NCBI GenBank assembly: GCA_964640175.1
Contig: CAZXFW010000006.1
Coordinates: 1 to 64,000 of the forward strand
DNA length: 64,000 bases
Source of the DNA: JACKDX01 sp964640175
GTDB taxonomy: Bacteria; Myxococcota_A; Polyangia; Polyangiales; GCA-016699535
Direction: 5' to 3'
Made by a program: the position numbers and the translations under genes. Positions 14,928 to 24,299 of the stretch are shown here, one piece after another (position 1 is the first letter of the stretch; the number at the start of each line of letters is the position of its first letter). Under the pieces are notes generated by a model. That model saw nothing but the letters and a program-made list of their open reading frames with translations, searched no databases and was not told where the DNA came from.

Positions 14928-17051
14928 TTACCCTGCTTCTTCCCGCACCAGTGACACGGAGAGCCGTTGCCACCGTGCCAATGCATGCATTGCGCCTTGA
15001 TGCTCCTGCTGGCTCAACGTGGGATCCCCCTCAAGCACTTGCCGCGCCCGCATGCGTGCTCGCTCTAACATCGCCATGTCACGCTTAAGATTCCCAAACC
15101 GAAACCCTGGCATACCCGATTGCCGCTGTCCGAAAAGCTCCCCAGGCCCCCGTTGCACCAAGTCCGCCTCCGCGATCTCGAATCCATCTGAAGTTCGTGC
15201 CAAAACCTCTAGTCTTTCCATGGCTTCTGGGGTTTGTGCCTGATGAACTAATAGGCACGCACTGACCTGCCCTGCCCGCCCAATTCGGCCCCGAAGTTGA
15301 TGAAGTTGCGCCAGTCCAAAGCGCTCGGCATGCTCCACCAGCATCACATTGGCACGGGGGACGTCCACGCCGACTTCGATCACGGTGGTGCTCACCAACA
15401 CCTTGAGTTCGCCCTTTACAAACTTCGCCATCACAGCTTGACGCTCGTCGTACGGCAATCGGCCGTGCAGAAGCCCTACCGCATACGGCGCAAGTCGTGT
15501 TTGAAGTTCCTTGTACGTTGCTTCGGCCGAACGCATGGAATGCTCATCTGGATCGTCTTCAATGGCAGGACACACCACAAACGCCTGCCCCCCTTTATCC
15601 AAGCCTTTACGCATGATCTCTAGCGCACGTTCCCGGGCGCTCATTTCAAACACTTTGGTGATCGGCGCAATGCGGCCTGGCGGCATCGCATCCAACACGC
15701 TCACATCCAAATCACCATAGAGCGTCAGCGCCAATGAACGCGGAATGGGCGTGGCCGTCATCACCAATAAATGCGGACTGCTTTCCTCGTGGCTATATTT
15801 CCGCGCCAATGCCAAACGCTGATTAACCCCAAAACGGTGCTGTTCATCCACAATCACGAGGCCCAAGCGCTTGAATCCATAGGACTCGTTTAGTAGCGCA
15901 TGCGTTCCAATCACCATATCTACTTCACCTGCATGGATGAGACGCTCAAGCCGTTGGCGATGCGATTTTTTCATGCCTCCCACCATTAATGAGACACGCA
16001 AACCAAGCGCCTTACCGAACGCCTCAAGCACACCAAAATGCTGCTCTGCCAACACTTCCGTAGGCGCCATCCACGCCACTTGCGCCCCCGCCTGCACGGC
16101 TTGAGCCGCTGCCACCATGGCCACCGCGGTTTTGCCACTGCCCACATCACCTTGCAAAAGCCGACGCATGGGCTGAGCGCGTGCCAAATCCGCAGAGATT
16201 TCGGCAACGACGCGCGCTTGTGCCTCGGTCAGCGTAAACGGCAGTGCCTGTTTCGCGCGGCCCATGCCCTTAGGCGTGGCCTTAAGCACCGGGGCTCCAT
16301 GCTGAACACGGCTGCCACGTTGGGAATGAAGCGCTAACTCCAACACAAAAAACTCTTCAAATGCCAAACGCTGGTGATACGGACTACAACACGCATTAAG
16401 TTCTTCCAGTTCTTTGAGGCTCAGCGTGTTTGAAGGAAGATGCAACGCTCGAATCGCATCGGCCAATGGCATCAGCCCTTCTGCCTCAGCCATCACAGAT
16501 GGCACCGCGGAAGTCACTTCACTCACCGCATCCCGCACTGCATGCGATATGGCCTTGGTCCATGCATTTACGGATAGTCCCGGCACCTCCGGATACCGCG
16601 GCTTAAGGGCACGCACGATCACGTCGTTATCGCTTAACACGTGAACGCTGGGGTGTGCCATCATCAGCATGCCTCGGCTTCGGCTCACCCGAGCACTCAC
16701 TCGGAGCCGAGTCCCAGGCACCAGTTTATCGAGCTGGTTTGGATAGGTGTAATACCAACGCAGATACAACCTGCGCTTCGGCTCTGCGGAGTCTTCAGGC
16801 AATGCCCCTAACACCACTTCGGTCACCGCTCGGCGCTTGAAGTACATCCGTCGCGCGTGTTCGATCACACCCACGGTCACCTGATGCATGCCTGGCTCAA
16901 GGTCTCTCAGCGCTGTCACTTCACGTTCGTCGAGATACTGTCTCGGCAGCACAAAAAGCATGTCAGCCACCGTGGCCAACCCACGCTCACGCAACGCCGC
17001 TCCGCTGACACGCCCAATTCCCGACAAGGACTCCACGGGCTTGTCCAACAT
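14928..17051 (-). CDS. recG: ATP-dependent DNA helicase RecG
   Basis: RecG remodels stalled replication forks and branches Holliday junctions. 707 aa from ATG 17051 (a GTG five codons upstream is the alternative), the usual family size. Order: N-terminal wedge/OB domain, helicase motif I GDVGSGKTAVA, motif II VDEQHRFG (DEQH, typical of RecG), motif III VMTATPIPRS, and C-terminal helicase motifs including VGVDVPRANVMLVEHAERFGL and QLRGRIGRAG. It follows greA after 26 bases on the same strand, so the two may share a transcript. Confidence 0.97.
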   Translation of the reverse strand: MLDKPVESLSGIGRVSGAALRERGLATVADMLFVLPRQYLDEREVTALRDLEPGMHQVTVGVIEHARRMYFKRRAVTEVVLGALPEDSAEPKRRLYLRWYYTYPNQLDKLVPGTRLRVSARVSRSRGMLMMAHPSVHVLSDNDVIVRALKPRYPEVPGLSVNAWTKAISHAVRDAVSEVTSAVPSVMAEAEGLMPLADAIRALHLPSNTLSLKELEELNACCSPYHQRLAFEEFFVLELALHSQRGSRVQHGAPVLKATPKGMGRAKQALPFTLTEAQARVVAEISADLARAQPMRRLLQGDVGSGKTAVAMVAAAQAVQAGAQVAWMAPTEVLAEQHFGVLEAFGKALGLRVSLMVGGMKKSHRQRLERLIHAGEVDMVIGTHALLNESYGFKRLGLVIVDEQHRFGVNQRLALARKYSHEESSPHLLVMTATPIPRSLALTLYGDLDVSVLDAMPPGRIAPITKVFEMSARERALEIMRKGLDKGGQAFVVCPAIEDDPDEHSMRSAEATYKELQTRLAPYAVGLLHGRLPYDERQAVMAKFVKGELKVLVSTTVIEVGVDVPRANVMLVEHAERFGLAQLHQLRGRIGRAGQVSACLLVHQAQTPEAMERLEVLARTSDGFEIAEADLVQRGPGELFGQRQSGMPGFRFGNLKRDMAMLERARMRARQVLEGDPTLSQQEHQGAMHALARWQRLSVSLVREEAG

Positions 17052-17077
17052 GGCATTCACACGCACGGCGTTTCAGC

Positions 17078-17551
17078 CTAGCGCCAACGAACAGCCATGA
17101 TTTCATAGGTACGCGTGCCCCCTGGCGCTCGCACCTCCACTTCATCGCCCTCACGCTTGCCAATCAACGCGCGTCCCAACGGCGAGCTGACCGAAATAGT
17201 GCCTTTCCCGATGTCGGATTCCTCAGGGCCTACAATGCGGTATTCGACCGCCTTGCCGGAATCTGCCTCTTCAAGCTCGACAATCGCGCCAAAACGCACG
17301 ACATCTCCGCTAAATGTTGTGGTGTCGATAACCTCCGCTCGCGACAGCTTATCTTCGATTTCCGCAACGCGAGCCTCGATAAGCCCTTGCTTGTCTTTGG
17401 CCGCATGGTATTCGGCGTTCTCACGCAAATCGCCATGCTCCCGCGCCACGCCAATCTCTTTCGAAATTTTAGGACGCTCGATGTCCGTCAGGTGCCTAAG
17501 TTCCTCTTTAAGAGCGACATGGCCTTCAGGTGTCATGGGAATCTTGTCCAT
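17078..17551 (-). CDS. greA: transcription elongation factor GreA
   Basis: GreA stimulates RNA cleavage by backtracked RNA polymerase. 157 aa from ATG 17551, chosen because family members begin with M-x-x-IPMTPEG; a frame open to 17587 adds 12 residues without family support. The N-terminal coiled coil carries the acidic tip (AREHGDLRENAEYHAAKDKQ). The C-terminal FKBP-like domain ends with GTISVSSPLGRALIGKREGDEVEV. With this start a 57-base gap separates it from the divergent TraB-family gene, leaving room for promoters. Confidence 0.95.
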   Translation of the reverse strand: MDKIPMTPEGHVALKEELRHLTDIERPKISKEIGVAREHGDLRENAEYHAAKDKQGLIEARVAEIEDKLSRAEVIDTTTFSGDVVRFGAIVELEEADSGKAVEYRIVGPEESDIGKGTISVSSPLGRALIGKREGDEVEVRAPGGTRTYEIMAVRWR

Positions 17552-17608
17552 AGGAAGGGTTAGCTCTACACCGATGGCCGTGTGCATGCAATAGTCCCAC
17601 GCACCCCT

Positions 17609-18775
17609 ATGTCAACACCCGAATTTTCGCAAAACGTCCGTCGTTTATCGTACCACGACAAAACGATTTTCATCCTGGGCACCGCACATGTCTCCCGGCA
17701 CAGTGTCGACGAAGTCAATCACGTCATCGATACCATCCGCCCCGACACGGTATGTGTAGAGCTTGATAACTTACGCTATCAAACGCTTATCGACGGCCAC
17801 CGCTGGAAGCAGCTTGATCTCTTTCAAGTCATTCGCGAAAAGAAAGTCCTATTTCTAATTGCCAATTTGGTGCTCTCTGCGTATCAGCGCCGCATCGGCG
17901 AACTCCTCGGTGTCAAACCCGGCGCAGAACTCATGGCTGCCGTCAGCAAAGCCAAAGAACACGGCATGGAGCTCGTCTTAGCCGACCGCGACATCCAAGC
18001 CACCCTCAAACGCACCTGGGCCAATCTCTCCTTATGGAAAAAATCCCAATTGCTTTCATTGATGCTTAGCGCCTTTTTTTCGGCCAAAGAAGTCACCGAA
18101 GAAGAAGTTGAAAAGCTCAAAGAACGCGACGTGCTTAACGAAACCATGGCTGAGTTCGCCAAGAGCATGCCTGAAGTCAAAGCGCCCCTGATCGACGAAC
18201 GGGATCGCTACATGATGAGCACCATTCAAGATGCCCCTGGCCAAACGATCGTGGCTGTCGTAGGCGCAGGCCACGTCGAAGGCATGGTGAGCCACCTTGG
18301 CCAAACGGTTGACCGCAAATCACTCACCGAAATTCCTCCGCCCTCCATGTGGGGAACAGCGCTCAAATGGGTCATTCCGCTTATCGTGATTGGCAGTTTC
18401 TTTTGGGGTTATCAAAAACACGCAGGACAAACTCTGCAGGCCATGATTTTTGCTTGGTGCCTTCCGACCAGCATCGGCTCCGCTCTCATGACCCTGGTAG
18501 CTGGAGCCCGGCCATGGACCATTGTCTCTGCCTTCCTTGCATCGCCCATCACCACCTTAAACCCCACCCTTGGCGTGGGGATGATCACCGGCCTGGTGGA
18601 AGCCGCCTTACGCCGACCGACCATTGAAGACTGCGAAAACATCCAGAATGTCACCACGCTCAAAGATTGGTATCAAAATCGATTCACCCGAGTACTGCTT
18701 GTGGTGATTTTTTCCTCGATTGGAGCGGCCGTTGGAGCGTTTATCGGCGCAAGTTGGCTTATTTCTCTCCTTTAA
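17609..18775 (+). CDS. TraB/PrgY (GumN-like) family membrane protein
   Basis: 388 aa from ATG 17609; an ATG at 17582 is possible but would overlap the greA promoter region. The N-terminal TraB domain has ILGTAHVSRHS, VCVELDNLRYQ and VVGAGHVEGM, the conserved GTAHVS...E...GxGHxxG set of the TIKI/TraB/EreA superfamily, proposed to be metalloprotease-like. The last ~140 residues are membrane segments. In bacteria such proteins are named pheromone-shutdown proteins after PrgY; the true role here is unknown. It is divergent from greA. Confidence 0.88.
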   Translation: MSTPEFSQNVRRLSYHDKTIFILGTAHVSRHSVDEVNHVIDTIRPDTVCVELDNLRYQTLIDGHRWKQLDLFQVIREKKVLFLIANLVLSAYQRRIGELLGVKPGAELMAAVSKAKEHGMELVLADRDIQATLKRTWANLSLWKKSQLLSLMLSAFFSAKEVTEEEVEKLKERDVLNETMAEFAKSMPEVKAPLIDERDRYMMSTIQDAPGQTIVAVVGAGHVEGMVSHLGQTVDRKSLTEIPPPSMWGTALKWVIPLIVIGSFFWGYQKHAGQTLQAMIFAWCLPTSIGSALMTLVAGARPWTIVSAFLASPITTLNPTLGVGMITGLVEAALRRPTIEDCENIQNVTTLKDWYQNRFTRVLLVVIFSSIGAAVGAFIGASWLISLL

Positions 18776-18796
18776 TACTGCGCCCTACCTGCCTCA

Positions 18797-18823
18797 CGTT
18801 AACAAAATGTTTTCCAGCGGCAT
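18797..18823 (+). promoter_or_regulatory. putative ECF-sigma promoter P1
   Basis: CGTTAAC, 14 bases, CGGCAT. The same two blocks with the same spacing stand before the Spy-like gene at 19904-19930. The shared arrangement suggests -35/-10 elements read by the sigma factor encoded here, which would then autoregulate. Transcription starting about 7 bases downstream would rule out the GTG at 18833 as a start with a normal leader and favour the ATG at 18872. Confidence 0.5.
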
Positions 18824-18871
18824 ATTAAAGGTGTGAATGCCTGTACGCTTGGAACAGTCCAATCCTTACCC

Positions 18872-19450
18872 ATGACTCGCTCCGAAGAACTCCTATGTGT
18901 AAGCCGCGCCGTTGCCAAAGACGGCCTTGCTTACCGAAAGCTTATTGAGCCTTACCTGCCTTTGCTTTACCGCATTGCCGCGCGTCAAAGTGTGGACCGC
19001 GGGCTCATTGATGACATCGTGCAGGAAACTCTTATCGTTACTTATGAAAAGCTCCACCGCTATCGCCCCGATGCTTCGTTCAAAGCGTTTATCGCAGGGA
19101 TCGCCGTTCGAAAAGCTCACAGCATGCGGCGCTCCATCTTCCGACGCCGGCAGCGCGAAACCGCCTATGACATGCCCTCTCACCATCACGAAACTCCGGA
19201 ACACCACTACCAAACACGTCGCACCATGGACGCCTTGCATCGCGCTATCGAGAGCCTTCCCACCAAACAACGTCAAGCCTTGGTGCTTCGTTTAGACGCT
19301 CAGCTTAGCCATGCTCACATTGCACAAACGCTGGGCACTTCCGAAGGGTCTGTCCGTGTACTCATTCACAAAGCCTGCAAACACCTAAACCATGAGCTCG
19401 GATCCATCAACCATGAGGAACACTATGCCGTCATCCCATCCCCTCTCTGA
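18872..19450 (+). CDS. ECF-type RNA polymerase sigma factor
   Basis: 192 aa from ATG 18872. Region 2 is seen in YRKLIEPYLPLLYRIAAR...IDDIVQETLIVTYEKLHRYRPD..FKAFIAGIAVRKA, and region 4 in AIESLPTKQRQALVLRLDAQLSHAHIAQTLGTSEGSVRVLIHKA, the usual helix-turn-helix that binds the -35 element. A His-rich linker lies between them. The next gene overlaps its end and encodes a one-span membrane protein, the usual anti-sigma arrangement. The promoter-like motif at 18797 is also found before the Spy-like gene, so the regulon is probably envelope or metal stress. The longer GTG start at 18833 is judged less likely. Confidence 0.9.
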   Translation: MTRSEELLCVSRAVAKDGLAYRKLIEPYLPLLYRIAARQSVDRGLIDDIVQETLIVTYEKLHRYRPDASFKAFIAGIAVRKAHSMRRSIFRRRQRETAYDMPSHHHETPEHHYQTRRTMDALHRAIESLPTKQRQALVLRLDAQLSHAHIAQTLGTSEGSVRVLIHKACKHLNHELGSINHEEHYAVIPSPL

Positions 19451-19883
19451 TCGACACGATGCAAACGAACAGCTCCTTGCCGAGCAGTTTGAACGCACGG
19501 CACATCAACCTTCCACTACAGAGCTTGCTCAAATGGCCCGTTTTGCGGCCCAGGTGCCAACCACGGCAAAACCCACCTACACTCCTTTTAGGGCATGGCT
19601 TCTCCTTGGTGTCAGTGCACTTGCCAGCGGTTTGCTCGTCTATCAACTTCTGCCCGAAGCCGTCGCTTATCCACCCATGCTTGCAAGCTCCTCTACCCCC
19701 ATCTCCAATCACAGCCTGAAAGTCGAAGCGCCCTCTACAGAACCGAATGAAGCCAACACCAATGACGACATCAATGACACCTGGTTTGAAGACAACGACA
19801 CCCTAGGCCTGAATCTGCTCCATCCTGCTGACAACAATGAAGACATGGACGCGGTGTTCGCCGGCTACGCCGTGTTTGAGTAG
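19413..19883 (+). CDS. putative membrane anti-sigma factor
   Basis: 156 aa from ATG 19413 (an upstream in-frame codon at 19392 is possible). A cytoplasmic part of about 55 residues (LLAEQFERTAHQPSTTELAQMARFAAQVP) is followed by one membrane span (AWLLLGVSALASGLLVYQLL) and an acidic Asn/Asp/Glu-rich periplasmic tail. It overlaps the sigma gene by 38 bases, so translation is probably coupled. No zinc (ZAS) motif is visible. The anti-sigma role is inferred from topology and gene order. Confidence 0.65.
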   Translation: MRNTMPSSHPLSDRHDANEQLLAEQFERTAHQPSTTELAQMARFAAQVPTTAKPTYTPFRAWLLLGVSALASGLLVYQLLPEAVAYPPMLASSSTPISNHSLKVEAPSTEPNEANTNDDINDTWFEDNDTLGLNLLHPADNNEDMDAVFAGYAVFE

Positions 19884-19903
19884 TGTATCTTTCACAAACG
19901 TTG

Positions 19904-19930
19904 CGTTAACGTTTCCACGCTAGGCGGCAT
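19904..19930 (+). promoter_or_regulatory. putative ECF-sigma promoter P2
   Basis: CGTTAAC, 14 bases, CGGCAT, the same pair and spacing as at 18797-18823. It ends 26 bases before the ATG of the Spy/CpxP-like gene, with an AAAGGA ribosome binding site in between. The spacer sequences of the two copies differ, so the shared blocks are not just a recent duplication. Confidence 0.5.
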
Positions 19931-19956
19931 TTACATTGTAGAAAGGACATTCCGTT

Positions 19957-20547
19957 ATGCACCTTAGACAACACGTTCCCTTGGCTTCTCTTTTTGCCCT
20001 AAGTACCATTGCGCTCAGCCCGTGGGCTGGATTGGCGCAAGATGGACCTCCTCCCACACCCGAAGCACGGCATGAGCACTTCAAAGCCATGCGAGGCAAA
20101 ATGCTGCGCACACAGGTAGGGCTTGAAGATAAGCGCGCCACTCAAATCGAAGCAGGCCTTGCCAAGTTTGATGCTGAACACTTGAGCTCCATGAAACAAA
20201 AACACGACGCGTTTAAGCAAACCCAAGCACTGCTTGACAGCAAAAGCACCGATGAAAAAGCATACCGAGCAGCCGTGGCCAAGCAACGCCAAGCGTTCAA
20301 ACACATGCACGAACTTCGAGAACGCGAATGGACCTACCTTGCCTCACAGCTTTCGCCCAAAGAACAAGCTCTTTTGCTGACTTCATTAGACAGAATGAAG
20401 CACCCCCATGGCAAGCACGGCAAAGGCATGGGCGGCCAGTGCGGCTGTCCCGAATGCTGTACGCATGGCGCTCCCCCCCCGCGTGCTGCAGGCGGCCCGG
20501 GCCCACGCCCACAACCGCGCCCGGTCACTCCCCCTCCCGTCCAGTAA
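19957..20547 (+). CDS. Spy/CpxP-like periplasmic stress or metal-binding protein
   Basis: 196 aa with a Sec signal peptide (cleavage after GLA, about residue 27). The mature part is a charged alpha-helical domain with many Met, Lys and Glu and ends with LSPKEQ, a version of the LTxxQ motif of the Spy/CpxP/ZraP group of periplasmic chaperones and metal sensors. The tail is rich in His, Cys and Gly (HPHGKHGKGMGGQCGCPECC), a likely metal site, then Pro-rich. It lies under the second copy of the ECF motif. With the sigma and anti-sigma genes it makes a three-gene envelope-stress unit. Confidence 0.8.
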   Translation: MHLRQHVPLASLFALSTIALSPWAGLAQDGPPPTPEARHEHFKAMRGKMLRTQVGLEDKRATQIEAGLAKFDAEHLSSMKQKHDAFKQTQALLDSKSTDEKAYRAAVAKQRQAFKHMHELREREWTYLASQLSPKEQALLLTSLDRMKHPHGKHGKGMGGQCGCPECCTHGAPPPRAAGGPGPRPQPRPVTPPPVQ

Positions 20548-20561
20548 CTACTTGGGCGGGG

Positions 20562-20610
20562 TTACCCATGGCCCACTGCACACTTGATGCGCAGTGGGCC
20601 ATGTAGGTAA
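20562..20610. terminator. strong hairpin, probable terminator
   Basis: A perfect 13-bp stem (CATGGCCCACTGC with GCAGTGGGCCATG, 11-base loop) extended by TTAC/GTAA pairs with small bulges, 15 bases after the Spy-like gene. No long T-run follows, but the stem is the strongest seen in the window and separates this unit from the kinase gene. Confidence 0.6.
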
Positions 20611-20686
20611 TTTACCTATAATCACCGCAAGATCGTTGGCAAATATTATGTGCTACTTGAGGTAGCTTTGCTAAACTTAACCCGCG

Positions 20687-22396
20687 GTGCTCATTCCTCC
20701 TACCAGGATGCACCATGACTCAATTCCCATGCTGTCACCCGACCGCACGGGCATGGTGCTACAAGATCGTTATCGCATCGTCCGCAAACTGGGCGAAGGC
20801 GGCATGGGTGAAGTGTACGAAGTTCACCACGAACAGATTGGCAAGCGTTTAGCGATCAAATGCCTACACCCTCAGTTCACCCGCGATCCCAAAGCCGTTG
20901 AACGTTTTACGCGCGAAGCGCATACGGCCACCAAAGCGCGCAACGAACACATTGTCGAAGTCTTCGACATCGGTCTGCTTCCAGATGGCTGCCCTTACAT
21001 TCTCATGGAATACCTTGAAGGCCGTGAGCTTGCAGATGTCATCGAGCAAGAAGGCCCGCTGCCCATTGGACGCGTCGTGCGCATCATTGAACAAGTTTGT
21101 GAAGCACTTACCGCCGTGCATGCAGAAGACGTCGTCCATAGAGACCTCAAGCCACAAAACATTCTTCTCATTCGCCGAAAAGGCAATCCCGACTTCGTCA
21201 AAGTGCTTGATTTCGGAGTGTCCAAAGTTCGCCAAAGCGCAGACCCTTTGCAGGGTAACCTAACACGCACAGGCGCGCTCATCGGCACGCCCCATTACAT
21301 GGCGCCTGAACAATCCAAAGGCCTTCGCAACACCGATCATCGCGCCGATATTTACGCGTTAGGGGTCATTATGTACCTGGCGCTCATTGGGCGTGTGCCC
21401 TTCGACGGCGAGACTTTGCCTGATTTGATCATGAACATCATGACTTCGTCGCCCGTCCCACCCATTGACCTTCGTGCAGACATTCCGCGTGAGTTCAACG
21501 ACATCGTCCTTAAAGCTTTCCACAAAGACCCCAATCAACGCTTTTCCTCCGCCGAAGAACTCGCACAGGCCCTTGCACCGTTTCGCACGCTCGATCATCA
21601 ACCCACACAGGCGGACTTCAGCGAAGGATCGTACGGCATCCACCGCCCTATCGTGCCACGCACCTCAGAGCGCCCCATCTCGCAAGCAGAAGAAGACTTT
21701 CAAAGCATCTCCTATATCCGCCCTGCCTCACAAGCGCCCTCTCCTCCCTTTCTTCTCAGACTTGAATCACCACGGGGATGGATGTTGGGCACACTTGGCG
21801 TGATCGCACTGCTTGGCGTCGGAGCGTATGTCGTGTGGAATCCAAAAACCACATCCACAGAAAACCCTCCCATTCATAACGGCAGTGGTGAAACGCAAGC
21901 ACTCTTACCGGCTACGCCCATCCCGCATCTTCCTGCGCCTTCGCTTCCCGATTCGCGCGACACTTCTGCGAATGCTTCGAAACCCGCAATCCCCGCCCCC
22001 TCCACTCTCTCTGAAAAACACCTCACTAAACCCACCGAGGAAACGGTTCGGGAAGTACACGTTCGTATTTCAGTCAACCCTGAAAATGCCACCATCACCC
22101 TCGATGGCAAAGAGTTTCCGAATCCACTGGACACCTATCGGCCTCGGAGTCTCGAACCTGTCACGATCGAAGTGTCACATCCGGGGTATCAAAGCCAACG
22201 GCGTGTGGCGCTCTTTGACATGGATCGCAATTTCACCTTCGAGCTCAAGCCCTTGCCTTCGCGTGTGCGGCGTACAACATCCGTGCGCACCGAATACGAG
22301 TCCCACTCATCCAAGCCAGCCCTCTCCAAGCCTGCCGCAAGCACACCTTTGCCCACGCCTCCGCCTCCTCGCCGCCAACTTCGCACCAATTTCTAG
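20687..22396 (+). CDS. transmembrane Ser/Thr protein kinase with PEGA domain
   Basis: 569 aa from GTG 20687; an ATG seven codons on (20708) is an equally good start. Kinase domain about residues 28-290: glycine loop GEGGMGEVY, Lys58 in AIKCL, catalytic HRDLKPQN (Asp153), LDFGVSK (Asp175), GTPHYMAPEQ. All catalytic residues are present, so it should be active. A single membrane span lies at about 363-385, then a Pro/Ser/Thr-rich linker and a periplasmic PEGA domain at about 458-525 (RISVNPENATITLDGKEF). This plan is typical of myxobacterial Hanks-type kinases that sense envelope signals. Substrates unknown. Confidence 0.93.
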   Translation: MLIPPTRMHHDSIPMLSPDRTGMVLQDRYRIVRKLGEGGMGEVYEVHHEQIGKRLAIKCLHPQFTRDPKAVERFTREAHTATKARNEHIVEVFDIGLLPDGCPYILMEYLEGRELADVIEQEGPLPIGRVVRIIEQVCEALTAVHAEDVVHRDLKPQNILLIRRKGNPDFVKVLDFGVSKVRQSADPLQGNLTRTGALIGTPHYMAPEQSKGLRNTDHRADIYALGVIMYLALIGRVPFDGETLPDLIMNIMTSSPVPPIDLRADIPREFNDIVLKAFHKDPNQRFSSAEELAQALAPFRTLDHQPTQADFSEGSYGIHRPIVPRTSERPISQAEEDFQSISYIRPASQAPSPPFLLRLESPRGWMLGTLGVIALLGVGAYVVWNPKTTSTENPPIHNGSGETQALLPATPIPHLPAPSLPDSRDTSANASKPAIPAPSTLSEKHLTKPTEETVREVHVRISVNPENATITLDGKEFPNPLDTYRPRSLEPVTIEVSHPGYQSQRRVALFDMDRNFTFELKPLPSRVRRTTSVRTEYESHSSKPALSKPAASTPLPTPPPPRRQLRTNF

Positions 22397-22456
22397 CCCC
22401 CTGTGCCCGAATCTCTCGGATTGCAAGCCGACCGAGCGGTGCTAGACCACAAGACC

Positions 22457-24247
22457 ATGCCTTTGCATCGGCCAGGCAGCGTTCTTCGTACATTTATCCT
22501 TGGGTTGACACTCACGATGCCCATGATGTGTAGTTGCAATCCGCTTTCCTCAGACAATACCTCCCATCACGATCAACGTGCACAAGATTATAGAACACCG
22601 CTGCAAGGGAAGCCCGCAGTTACCCAAGGGTTTGGTGTGCTTGAAAGCTTGGACAGCCGTCGTGGCACCTGGCGCAAAGACGCCACCATTGCGCCTGGTG
22701 TTTGGGTCACAGTGCTTAGCGCTCCCGATGCTCAGGGCAAGGTGCTCGTTAAGCCGCGTGCCGAACTCGACATCATCCGGCGGATGAACCAGGCTTCACT
22801 TTGGTACGATAGCCAGCCTTATACCATTAACATCCCGCCCTTCACAGCATTGTCCCCCACATGTCCGGTGCATGCCATCGATATGTCGCCCGCCGATATT
22901 CCTCGCAGCCCTGTGACCACCCTGCCTCCAGATTTAGCGTCACACTATGATTGGCTTATTGATCACACCACGGTTGTCGGCACTCAAAGCCGTTACTGCG
23001 CACGCAACGCCATCGCAGCACCTTGGGGCCTTCATCTGCAACACTGGCACCCGACCTTAGGACAAGAGCCACAACCATTAAGCGATACACTGTCATGCAC
23101 CGCCTCTGAATGTTTCGGTTTTGAGCTTGAAAGCACCAGCTCTGCCATTGTTAACTATTATTTGATTCGTGAGCCCAATGAAACAGCTCCTCTTGATGAG
23201 GCTCAATGGCTCGCCATGCCTTATGCACAAAGAGCCAGCATATTACGTAATTTATTGGACACAGACCAACATGCCTCAAACCAACTCGGAACTCGCCTTA
23301 CACATACACCAACCTTTCTTGCGCCCACCCTGCTCCGAGAGCGAGCCACCATCTGGGAAACCACGTCCATCATGCCTCAACCTTCGCTGGAGCAAATGCT
23401 TACACAGATGTCCATAGTCAAAGACCTCTTTGAATCCCGTTGGTCACTCCATCTTCACATCAGCTTTCCTGTGCCATCTGTGAACTCCACAACCATCAAT
23501 CAAATACGCCACCTTGTTTATCTCATTAACGAATACCTTACGCTCAAGGTGTACGCTCACGACATCCCTGCAGTGCTTCATGAGTTTACAGGGCCTTCGA
23601 TGTGGGAAAGCACCCTTAATACCTCCAAATCCATCCAAGACGCTTCCTTGGGGAAAAACTATCTCTTGGAATTCAAATACCATTACATCGCATTCCGCTG
23701 CACCGATCCTTACGGCATGGGACGTTGCGGCTTTGAAGTCAGACGCACAGTCAACGGCATCACTGAACAGCTTTACCTCTTACGACAATTATCCGAATTC
23801 TGGAAACATCCACAATCCATTATGCTGGAACATGATTCTCCCCTGTTCATCCCTTCGACAGACAGTCCTGATCTCCAAACCGTATTATCACACGACATCT
23901 GGAAAATATTTTCAAAAGCTGAGCCCCGCATTGCAGCTCTGTTGATTGGAGTAAACGGCTATCAATACGGTTTCACAGACACACTCATCTTAGACCGCGC
24001 CATGCTGCCCTTGATCCAATGGGAAGTCCGCATTGACGAATGGTATAAGCAAGGCCGTATCGACGCTTCCACTGCCGATGCCCTACAATCTCGCGTGGCG
24101 CAGGCCAGAGCAGACTACCTCAGTCGATTAGCTAGCCTGGCCGATTCCATACACGACGTCACCCAACCGCCTTCGCAGACGTCGCACGACATCGCCATTC
24201 TATTGCACGACTGGGCCCAACAAACCGAACTTTGGAAATATTACTAG
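22457..24247 (+). CDS. large lipoprotein with amidoligase-like motifs
   Basis: 596 aa from ATG 22457, chosen because a lipoprotein signal (box MCSC) follows; the frame is open 18 codons upstream. After a low-complexity N-terminus it contains ECFGFELES, about 190 residues later WSLHLHISFP followed by a helical QIRHLVYLINEYL, and later RCGFEVRRTVNG. The order fGxExE, GlHvHv, (i)EfR is that of the putative amidoligase/GCS-type (glutamine-synthetase-like fold) families, where these residues hold metals and ATP. The match is by eye and loose. It ends QQTELWKYY, a tail also found in the relic at 10589-10787. Function unproven. Confidence 0.75.
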   Translation: MPLHRPGSVLRTFILGLTLTMPMMCSCNPLSSDNTSHHDQRAQDYRTPLQGKPAVTQGFGVLESLDSRRGTWRKDATIAPGVWVTVLSAPDAQGKVLVKPRAELDIIRRMNQASLWYDSQPYTINIPPFTALSPTCPVHAIDMSPADIPRSPVTTLPPDLASHYDWLIDHTTVVGTQSRYCARNAIAAPWGLHLQHWHPTLGQEPQPLSDTLSCTASECFGFELESTSSAIVNYYLIREPNETAPLDEAQWLAMPYAQRASILRNLLDTDQHASNQLGTRLTHTPTFLAPTLLRERATIWETTSIMPQPSLEQMLTQMSIVKDLFESRWSLHLHISFPVPSVNSTTINQIRHLVYLINEYLTLKVYAHDIPAVLHEFTGPSMWESTLNTSKSIQDASLGKNYLLEFKYHYIAFRCTDPYGMGRCGFEVRRTVNGITEQLYLLRQLSEFWKHPQSIMLEHDSPLFIPSTDSPDLQTVLSHDIWKIFSKAEPRIAALLIGVNGYQYGFTDTLILDRAMLPLIQWEVRIDEWYKQGRIDASTADALQSRVAQARADYLSRLASLADSIHDVTQPPSQTSHDIAILLHDWAQQTELWKYY

Positions 24248-24299
24248 TGTTCCAGAAGCCGCTTGAGTACTGCGTGACGGTACACATGATGCACATTCA

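Noticed and set aside
17115..17594. 159-codon plus-strand frame across greA
   Set aside because: Exact antisense shadow of a clear GreA; Ser/Pro-rich composition typical of such shadows.
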